The notes beneath the pieces were generated by a model. That model saw only the letters and a program-made list of their open reading frames with translations, was not told where the DNA came from and searched no databases. Positions 58,074-64,000 of a stretch of 64,000 nucleotides of DNA are shown here, in pieces; the first letter of the stretch is position 1, and every line of letters starts with the position of its first letter. A program made the position numbers and the translations under genes. Origin of the DNA: an uncultured Lachnospiraceae bacterium (GTDB lineage Bacteria; Bacillota; Clostridia; Lachnospirales; Lachnospiraceae); NCBI GenBank assembly GCA_947627365.1, contig CANQVT010000007.1:1-64000 (forward strand), in the 5' to 3' direction.

Positions 58074-59948
58074 TCAGTGCAGCTGGATTCCCATGATGCG
58101 GCAGGCTCGTGTGCCGATCACGGCGATATCCTCATAGACGGCGGGCGAGGCCTCGATCGAGCCGTTGCTGATCTGACAAACATCGAGGACATCTCCGCTG
58201 AGGGCGTCCATCAGGTACATATATCCCGCGCAGCTGCAGTAGATCACACGGCCGCTTCCGTCTGAATTGTATACGCAGACGGGAGAGGACCAGGCGTAAT
58301 ATGCCTTGTGCTCCCAGACGATCCTGCCGGTAATTCTGTCCAGACAGGCAAGCACGCCGTCGTACAGGCCGCCTGTGCGAGAGACCGTGACGTACAGATA
58401 GTCGGAGAGCTCATGCTTTCCGACCGCGATGGTCGACTGCACGCCGCCGGACACGCCGTCGACCGTGTAGCATTCATAATCCGTCTGCCAGACGACCTCG
58501 CCGTTCTCCGCGTCGATCTTCCAGATCGGGATCGTCGCGGAGGAGGAACTTCTCCATCCAAGGTGGAAGGAGGTGCTGATATAGAGGTACAGATGCCCGT
58601 CCTCGAATGTGAGAACCGGGGTAGAGTTTGTATCGTCCAGCGTATCCTGCACCCAGACGAGCTGCAGGGTGTTCAGATTCAGGCACATGAGATTACCGCC
58701 ATTGTCCGCGACGAACAGATATCCTTTGTAGACGGCGGCGCTTGTCTCCATACCGACCCAGTAGGAGCCGGCCGTGGTCCGTACGCCGCTGTAACGCCAT
58801 TTGACGATCGGGTCGGGCGCGATAGAGAGCGTGCCGGCCGCTTCGTCATATGCGGTGTTGAGCTTCATCAGGTAGAGAATGCCGTTCTCGCCGGGATAGA
58901 TCAGCGTGTCTGTCTCGGCGTCTACGAGGGCCGAGGAGTCAAAATAGCTCAGAGAGCCGCGCAGGGAGAAGGGGTCGTTGTTCCCGAAGGTCATCATGAC
59001 GCTGCAGTCCAGCAGGTTGACGATGAAGACGCGGGCCGTTCCTTCGCTGCTGTCGTAGCCTGCTCCCACATACAGAATCGGATACCCGCGCGGATCAAGG
59101 GCTCCGCTTCCCTTGAACGTGTAGCCGAGCCAGAGCGGGTCGCGTGTTTTTTCTCCGGTGCGAAGATTGAGAAAATAGACGTACCCGTCCATACAGGCGT
59201 AGATTACTTCGACGAGTTCGTCGTCCTCTTTTGCCTCGTCGTACAGATTCATATGTTCCTTTGCCGCACGCGGCCATTTCATCATCAGCGGCTGCCCGGT
59301 CCATCCGCTTCCGGACCAGCTTGCATTGCCGTAGGTCAGTCCGCCTGTGGTCTGGGTCCAGATGCCGGACATTGTGTCGACGGACATTTCCGCGAAGCCA
59401 TATGAGGGACTGTTGCGGAAATTATCGCCGCGGAAGGTGACGATTCCTTCTGCGCTGGTGTAATCCTCGCCGGGATCGAAGCTGATCTCAGAGGACGGAG
59501 CATATTCGGCTGTGCTGTCCAGGATCGTGCCGTTTACTTCCACTTCGGTGAATTCGATCAGATTGTCCGGATTGGTCGTGTCTATGCAATATGGATGAAA
59601 TTCCGGGTCGGGAGCTTCTGTCTGGATCTCCTCCGCAAAGGTCAGCGCGCTGTCCGTCTCGGTCTCCGTTTCCGTTTCCGTGGCCGCTTCGTGTTCCGTC
59701 TCTGTTCTCCAGCCATAGCGGGAGAATCCGATCCGGCCGGAAGCAATGTCTGAGACCAGTGTGACGGGATCGGTTTTCTGATGAATGCAGACCAAGGCCA
59801 GAACGGCGCACAGCGACAGAAGGACACACCCCGCCGCGAGCAGGGAAACGCGCAGCGCGCGTGATCTCTTCCTCGTGGAATTCCCGGACGGTTGTGATTT
59901 GTCGGCGTATCGGCTGAATTGTCTGTCGTAATCGTTTTCTGTAGACAT
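58074..59948 (-). CDS. Membrane-anchored PQQ-type beta-propeller protein
   Basis: A 624-residue protein with a cytoplasmic basic start (about 1-32, RKRSRALR), one membrane helix (about 33-54, VSLLAAGCVLLSLCAVLALVC), an acidic linker with a Glu-Thr repeat (TETETETETD), and an extracellular PQQ_2-type propeller of seven or eight blades from about residue 165 (FRGDNFRNSPSYG, VWQTDYECYTVDG, IVWEHKAYYAW). The beginning of the propeller (TFRGDNFRNSPS) is a stretch I associate with Clostridial PQQ-like proteins. No catalytic residues of quinoproteins are evident, so a scaffold or ligand-binding role is likely. GGAGA precedes the ATG and a consensus promoter lies upstream. Confidence 0.82.
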   Translation of the reverse strand: MSTENDYDRQFSRYADKSQPSGNSTRKRSRALRVSLLAAGCVLLSLCAVLALVCIHQKTDPVTLVSDIASGRIGFSRYGWRTETEHEAATETETETETDSALTFAEEIQTEAPDPEFHPYCIDTTNPDNLIEFTEVEVNGTILDSTAEYAPSSEISFDPGEDYTSAEGIVTFRGDNFRNSPSYGFAEMSVDTMSGIWTQTTGGLTYGNASWSGSGWTGQPLMMKWPRAAKEHMNLYDEAKEDDELVEVIYACMDGYVYFLNLRTGEKTRDPLWLGYTFKGSGALDPRGYPILYVGAGYDSSEGTARVFIVNLLDCSVMMTFGNNDPFSLRGSLSYFDSSALVDAETDTLIYPGENGILYLMKLNTAYDEAAGTLSIAPDPIVKWRYSGVRTTAGSYWVGMETSAAVYKGYLFVADNGGNLMCLNLNTLQLVWVQDTLDDTNSTPVLTFEDGHLYLYISTSFHLGWRSSSSATIPIWKIDAENGEVVWQTDYECYTVDGVSGGVQSTIAVGKHELSDYLYVTVSRTGGLYDGVLACLDRITGRIVWEHKAYYAWSSPVCVYNSDGSGRVIYCSCAGYMYLMDALSGDVLDVCQISNGSIEASPAVYEDIAVIGTRACRIMGIQLH

Positions 59949-60005
59949 CGTTTCTCCGTATAAAGTAAAAAATATAGAATGCTGAACCTTAGGATAACAT
60001 GATAA

Positions 60006-60034
60006 ATTATATCCTCAATGTGGGACGCTGACAA
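60006..60034 (-). promoter_or_regulatory. Promoter of the PQQ-propeller gene
   Basis: On the minus strand TTGTCA, 17 nt, perfect TATAAT, about 60 nt upstream of the start codon. Confidence 0.8.
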
Positions 60035-60092
60035 GACCTTTGTGGAAATCGGAGACGATCTGCGGTTACGCGCGAACAGACTATGCTCTGGC

Positions 60093-60713
60093 TCAGCCGT
60101 GTGTCAGATAAAAGATGGCAAGCTGTGTGCGGTCGCGCAGCTCAAGCTTGGCCAGGATCGAGCTGAGATAATTGCGGACGGTTCCCTCGCTGAGATACAG
60201 GGATTCCGCGATCTCACGGTTGCTCAATCCCTCCGCCACGCCCTTTATGATCTCCAGCTCCTTTTCCGAGATATGATATTCGCAAAGATCCGGTTCCGGC
60301 GTGCTGCGCAGGAGACGGGGAAGCTTTTCCGTCACCTCTGTGCCGAACACGGTCTGGCCGTTGTACACTGCCTTGATCGCCGGGATCAGCCGGTCGTAAT
60401 CCTGCTTAAGAAGATAACCGCGCGCGCCGATCTTCAGAGCCCTGACGATATATTCGTCGTCGGAGAAGGTCGTGAGAAGAAGGATTTTGGCTTCCGGGTG
60501 TTCCGCCAGGATCGTCTGCGCGGCTGTAAGGCCGTCCGTCTCTTTCATGCGAATGTCCATCAAAAGGATGTCGGGACGCAGCCTTTCATAAAGACAGACG
60601 GCTTCTTTGCCGGAGCTTCCGGTCGCGGACACATGCAGCTCCGGGTCGGTTCCCAGGATGGTTTTCAATGCGGTTGTCACCAGAAGGTCGTCGTCGATCA
60701 GCACGAGGTTCAT
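60093..60713 (-). CDS. NarL/LuxR-family response regulator
   Basis: Transcription factor of a two-component system, 206 residues. Receiver domain 1-120: LVLIDDDLLV, phospho-acceptor aspartate in ILLMDIRMKETDG near 53, TTFSDDEYI and the conserved lysine in GYLLKQD near 106. LuxR-type helix-turn-helix 140-206: ISEKELEIIKGVAEGLSNREIA and LYLSEGTVRNYLSSIL. The sensor kinase gene precedes it on the same strand with a 48-bp gap. Target is probably the divergent ABC exporter operon, as with other NarL-type pairs beside ABC-2 exporters (inferred). Confidence 0.93.
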   Translation of the reverse strand: MNLVLIDDDLLVTTALKTILGTDPELHVSATGSSGKEAVCLYERLRPDILLMDIRMKETDGLTAAQTILAEHPEAKILLLTTFSDDEYIVRALKIGARGYLLKQDYDRLIPAIKAVYNGQTVFGTEVTEKLPRLLRSTPEPDLCEYHISEKELEIIKGVAEGLSNREIAESLYLSEGTVRNYLSSILAKLELRDRTQLAIFYLTHG

Positions 60714-60761
60714 GAAAGCTCCTTTCTTTGCGGGCGTGCAGTTCGTTGTGTCTGCAGCAGA

Positions 60762-61976
60762 TTATGCCCGCGGGATCGTGATATAGATGCGAAATCCGTC
60801 TGTGGTTCGGATCTGCAGGTTTCCGCGCAGCGCGCTTACCCGGGCGCGTATATTTTCAAGGCCGATGCCGGCCGGATCCGAAGACCGGAAGTCGGGCGTA
60901 TGTCCTCCGCGCCCGGACGGATCAATGCCGATATGCGGATCGCCGTCCGCGAAGCCGTCGGCTGTATCCCCGTTGTCCTGTATGATGAACTGGTAAAAGC
61001 CCGGATGCTCGATCGCCGTGATGGACGCGCTTGTAGCGTTGCTGTGCCGGGAGATGTTGACCAGCGCTTCTTTCGCGATCGCGATCAGGCTGTATCTGAT
61101 CTCACGCGGCAGATCCGGCGACATCCGGTATTGCAGGCTGACCGGGCAGAAGGAGAAGCTCTGTATCATCGCGCGAAGCGAGTCCTCCAGGTTCACGGAG
61201 CTGTCATGCAGATCATGTACGCTGCTGCGGATGCTGTCCATCGCGTGATCCAGCGTGTCTCCCAGCTGCCGCAGGGGCTCTTCGGAGGAGGGATCACGGC
61301 AGGTCGCCTTCAAAGCGCCTGTCATCAGGATCGCGCGCGTCAGCAGGTGGCCGACATTATCGTGAATTTCCCGGGCGATACGGTTGCGCTCGCGCAAGGT
61401 GGCCGTGTAGATCTCGCTGTCCTGCTTTTCCATAAGGGAACGGTTGCGCTCTTCGAGCAGCAGCTGGAATTCCATGTCGTCGTCCCTGGTGCGCAGCAGC
61501 TGCCGGCGCAGGCGAAGCTGCGCGCCTGTCCTGCAGCGCAGCAACAGGGCGAGGATACAGCCTGACAGCAGGATCAGCAGCTGAAAGCGGTACGGCAGAA
61601 ACGCATGCCGGAAGCCGAGGCTTCCTCGGAAGAAGAAAAAGAGGACAAGCGCTCCTGCAACGCTAAGCAGAGCGATCCGGTCGGCCGGCCGGAACGGAAA
61701 ACGGTTTTCCGGGGCAGCGGGACTGTCGTCCTTTGTCTCCGGGAACACGTCGTAAGCAAGAAGCGGAAGAAACATCGCCGGCTGAGGAAAGACGAACAGC
61801 AGCATCGTATACAAGGGGAAGACGACGCATACTGCTTTCCGGGGAAAAACGCAGAGTCCCGCGCTGACGGCGACGGCCAGGAGACAGGCGAACACGCACA
61901 AAGGCATGATCTGATCGAAGGGAAACATCATAAGGCAGAACAGAAATAAAACGCATTTGTCGAACAGGTAATTCAT
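60762..61976 (-). CDS. Sensor histidine kinase (HisKA_3 type)
   Basis: Membrane kinase of 404 residues; the ORF track is 13 codons too long, and GGAGG eight bases before ATG 61976 sets the start. Five or six hydrophobic segments fill residues 1-150 with no large extracellular domain, typical of intramembrane-sensing kinases. A coiled-coil stretch (about 160-190) leads to the HisKA_3 motif ERNRIAREIHDNVGHLLTRAI with the phosphorylated histidine near residue 202. The HATPase at the end has IIQDNGD and GIGLENIRARVSAL. Paired with the response regulator downstream. Intramembrane kinases of this kind often sense cell-envelope stress or antimicrobial peptides, with an ABC exporter alongside, as here. 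Confidence 0.92.
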   Translation of the reverse strand: MNYLFDKCVLFLFCLMMFPFDQIMPLCVFACLLAVAVSAGLCVFPRKAVCVVFPLYTMLLFVFPQPAMFLPLLAYDVFPETKDDSPAAPENRFPFRPADRIALLSVAGALVLFFFFRGSLGFRHAFLPYRFQLLILLSGCILALLLRCRTGAQLRLRRQLLRTRDDDMEFQLLLEERNRSLMEKQDSEIYTATLRERNRIAREIHDNVGHLLTRAILMTGALKATCRDPSSEEPLRQLGDTLDHAMDSIRSSVHDLHDSSVNLEDSLRAMIQSFSFCPVSLQYRMSPDLPREIRYSLIAIAKEALVNISRHSNATSASITAIEHPGFYQFIIQDNGDTADGFADGDPHIGIDPSGRGGHTPDFRSSDPAGIGLENIRARVSALRGNLQIRTTDGFRIYITIPRA

Positions 61977-62222
61977 GTGTCTGACCTCCGGCTTTACGGA
62001 ACATCGTGGGCGCATATCCGGCCGGATTCATCGTAGCACAAGCGAGGTTTAAAATCAAATGACATTTGTCATCTGCCGCGTTTACATTCGACACTTTCCC
62101 CGGCAGGACGGATATGATAACATTTGTACGAAGAATGTGATCCGCGAATCCTTGAAAGACTGCCCGGACAGGGAGAGCGGGAGAGCCTATGTGACAGATG
62201 CCGGGCAGATAAGGAGGCAGAT

Positions 62223-63155
62223 ATGATCCATATTAAAAATCTTGTAAAACGTTACGGGGAGCTGACGGCGCTCGACCACTTTGACTTGGACATTCAGGAG
62301 GGCGAGATCTTCGGACTGCTGGGGCCGAACGGCTCCGGGAAGACGACGGCGATCAACTGCCTGCTCGCGCTTTTGAAATATGATAAGGGAGAGATTACCG
62401 TGTTCGGGAAGGAGATGCGCCCGGACAGCTACGAGCTGAAGCGGCAGATCGGTATCGTGCCTCAGAATGTGGCGGTGTTTGAACAGATGACGGTCTGGGA
62501 GAACATCGATTACTTCTGCGGACTGTATGTGCCGGACAAGGCGAAGCGCAGGGAGCTGGTGGAGGAGGCGATCCGTTTCGTCGGGCTTGAGGATTACCGG
62601 AAGATGACGCCGAAGAAGCTCTCCGGCGGACTGCTGCGGCGTCTCAACATCGCCTGCGGGATCGCGCACCGGCCGAAGCTTATCATCATGGACGAGCCGA
62701 CCGTCGCGGTGGATCCGCAGAGCCGGAACAGGATCCTCGAGGGGATCGTGGAGCTGAACAAAGGCGGCGCAACGGTGATCTACACCTCCCACTATATGGA
62801 GGAGGTTGAGCAGATCTGCAGCCGCATCGTCATCATGGATCACGGACGCGCGATCGCGTCCGGCACGACCGAGGAGCTCAAGCAGATGATACGGACGGCC
62901 GAGACCGTGACGGTCGAAGGGATCGCGGCGTCGGAGGGGCAGCTTCAGGCCATCCGCGAGCTGCCGCACGTCTTTCTGGCAGAGCTTTCGCAGGAGCATG
63001 TGCTGACGGTGAAGTGTACGAGCGGACGGCACAACCTGATCCGAATCCTGAATTATCTTCAGGAGCAGGAGCTCGCGTTCGGGCGTGTCTACGCGGCGCC
63101 GCCGACGCTGAACGATGTGTTTCTGGAGATCACGGGCAAGGAGCTGCGCGACTGA
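62223..63155 (+). CDS. ABC-2 type exporter ATP-binding protein
   Basis: Cytoplasmic ATPase of an export system, 310 residues from ATG 62223 (AAGGAGG upstream; the track is 33 codons too long). Motifs: Walker A LGPNGSGKTTAI, Q-loop VPQNVAVFEQMTVWENI, signature KKLSGGLLRRL (an unusual LSGGL form of the LSGGQ motif), Walker B LIIMDEPTVAVDP and the switch histidine in YTSHYMEE. The C-terminal 80 residues resemble the tail domain of NodI/DrrA-type ATPases. It is divergent from the two-component genes and 81 bp ahead of a permease. Substrate may be a drug, lipid or antimicrobial peptide; not determinable. Confidence 0.93.
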   Translation: MIHIKNLVKRYGELTALDHFDLDIQEGEIFGLLGPNGSGKTTAINCLLALLKYDKGEITVFGKEMRPDSYELKRQIGIVPQNVAVFEQMTVWENIDYFCGLYVPDKAKRRELVEEAIRFVGLEDYRKMTPKKLSGGLLRRLNIACGIAHRPKLIIMDEPTVAVDPQSRNRILEGIVELNKGGATVIYTSHYMEEVEQICSRIVIMDHGRAIASGTTEELKQMIRTAETVTVEGIAASEGQLQAIRELPHVFLAELSQEHVLTVKCTSGRHNLIRILNYLQEQELAFGRVYAAPPTLNDVFLEITGKELRD

Positions 63156-63236
63156 CGGATGCGTGTTCCGGCTTGACCGACGTCAGCCTGTGGGATCTGC
63201 GCAGTTTGTCTGTTTGAAGATAAGAAGGAGGAAATG

Positions 63237-64000
63237 ATGGGACGTTTATATCGATACAATGTGCTCCGGATACTGCGGAACCGGGCGGACATGTTCTGGA
63301 CGCTGCTGTTTCCGCTCATTATGGCGACGCTTTTCTATGTCACGTTCGGCAGCAGTCAGATGGAAAATATGAAGCCGATCCTGGTCGCGGTCGTGGAGGG
63401 CGGAAACGGAATATTTGAGACGTTTCTCGACGCGCTGGACGGGGAGACGCTGCGTCTGCAGAAAATGGGAGCTCAGGAGGCGCAGGAAGCGCTTACAAGC
63501 GGCGCGGTGACAGGGATTTTTTACAGCGAAAAGGAACCGTCTCTCATGGTCGCCGGGACGCAGATCCAAGAGAGCATCCTCGAGATGCTGTTGAACGGAT
63601 ACCGGCAGAACCAGAGCCTTGCAGAGACGATCGGCGAGAAACATCCGCTTGGCGTCCTTGGCGCGGCGAAGGCGATGTCGGAGCAGACAGATTTTGTTGA
63701 GGAGGTGAGCGCCGGGGGCAGCACACAGGACTCTTCCCTTGACAGCTTTTTCTCGCTAATCGCGATGACCTGTCTCTTTGGGGCGCTCATGGGCGTGGAG
63801 TCGGCGATGAGACTGCGCGCGGACCAGTCGGCGCTCGCGGCGAGGCGCAGTGTCACTCCGACGCGGCGGATGGGACTCATCGTTAGCGAGATGGCGGCCG
63901 TGTTCACGATGCAGTTCGCGTACATCTGCATTCTGCTTCTGTATCTTCATTTCGGGCTGGGGATTGGCATGGGACGGCGGTGGCCGCTGCTTTTGCCGGT
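63237..64000 (+). CDS. ABC-2 type exporter permease (partial, runs off the window)
   Basis: Missing from the ORF track because it has no stop in the window. AGGAGG five bases upstream of ATG 63237 (or ATG 63234, too close) starts MGRLYRYNVLRILRNRADMFW. An N-terminal membrane helix LLFPLIMATLFYVTF is followed by an extracellular region of about 150 residues (FETFLDALDGETLRL, LMVAGTQIQESILEML) and the next hydrophobic segments from about residue 176 (FFSLIAMTCLFGALMGVESAM) and after 215 (MAAVFTMQFAYICILLLY). This is the long first loop of ABC2_membrane_3-type permeases. Open to the window end at about residue 254. Part of the exporter with the upstream ATPase. Confidence 0.85.
   Translation, partial: MGRLYRYNVLRILRNRADMFWTLLFPLIMATLFYVTFGSSQMENMKPILVAVVEGGNGIFETFLDALDGETLRLQKMGAQEAQEALTSGAVTGIFYSEKEPSLMVAGTQIQESILEMLLNGYRQNQSLAETIGEKHPLGVLGAAKAMSEQTDFVEEVSAGGSTQDSSLDSFFSLIAMTCLFGALMGVESAMRLRADQSALAARRSVTPTRRMGLIVSEMAAVFTMQFAYICILLLYLHFGLGIGMGRRWPLLLP

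Noticed and set aside
60018-61565. Plus-strand ORF of 515 aa opposite the two-component genes
   Set aside because: The minus strand encodes clear kinase and regulator domains; the plus frame has no domain and low-complexity Arg/Ala content.
1-64000. CRISPR array, tRNA, rRNA or insertion sequence
   Set aside because: No regularly spaced repeats, cloverleaf tRNA with a conserved TTCAA loop, rRNA segment, transposase or terminal inverted repeat with target duplication was found by eye.

Overview
The window reads as a chromosomal segment of a spore-forming Clostridia bacterium, most likely family Lachnospiraceae, with an unusually GC-rich genome (mid-50s percent by eye). The grounds are family membership and style rather than any marker gene: SpoVAC, a CwlC-like amidase, a DUF4317 protein, a YjjI/YjjW glycyl-radical pair, FolT behind a THF riboswitch, a DHHW/MBOAT acetylation pair, Ala/Glu-rich tails, AGGAGG ribosome binding sites and TTGACA-N17-TATAAT promoters. 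I see no rRNA, tRNA, CRISPR array, transposase or phage gene. The genes are closely packed and most of the long antisense ORFs in the track are shadows.

Layout. 0.1-3 kb: a three-gene ABC uptake operon of the aromatic amino acid (TrpXYZ-like) type, minus strand. 3-13.6 kb: housekeeping and cell-envelope genes (CwlC-like amidase, MutY, a glycosyltransferase, a PAP2 phosphatase, GlnRS, a YdcF-like protein, a Cof-type HAD phosphatase, SpoVAC, DUF4317, TraX-like). 13.6-23.4 kb: an exopolysaccharide control and modification block (CpsB phosphatase, a 42-residue membrane peptide missed by the ORF track, LCP transferase, CpsC/Wzz, CpsD tyrosine kinase, a secreted repeat protein, a CapD-like dehydratase, MBOAT, DHHW) behind two tandem consensus promoters. 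It has no glycosyltransferase, flippase or polymerase. 23.4-30 kb: thyA-folA, a giant propeller/HD-GYP sensor and pyrBI. 30-37.6 kb: a BMP nucleoside-binding protein, then yjjI-yjjW, then the ATPase and two permeases of the nucleoside ABC importer. 37.7-44.5 kb: a PH-domain protein, a membrane-anchored MutS-like ATPase, and an orphan solute-binding protein with a 5'-nucleotidase-C-like tail next to a hybrid histidine kinase. 45-49.6 kb: a secreted Big_2 protein, THF riboswitch plus folT, pheA and an exported beta-carbonic anhydrase. 49.7-50.8 kb: a small AT-rich decayed patch holding a VOC/GNAT deletion chimera and an MNT-HepT toxin-antitoxin locus whose HepT is broken. 50.8-57.7 kb: a DUF815 ATPase, ppx, a 570-bp structured intergenic region, ppk1 with a KDA-repeat insertion, and ispG. 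57.8-58.06 kb: a promoter-driven structured RNA of about 200 nt with a bidirectional terminator. 58-64 kb: a PQQ-type propeller protein, a LuxR-type two-component system, and a divergent ABC-2 exporter whose permease runs off the window.

The most interesting items are: (1) the YjjI/YjjW glycyl-radical system between a nucleoside-binding protein and its ABC transporter, echoing its place beside deoCABD in E. coli; (2) the unidentified structured RNA at 57.86 kb, with two mutually exclusive stems; (3) the chimeric solute-binding/5'-nucleotidase-C protein paired with a hybrid kinase; (4) the deletion scars in the MNT-HepT patch; (5) the absence of a lipobox cysteine in all three solute-binding proteins. 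All calls come from reading sequence and motifs; no database search was possible.
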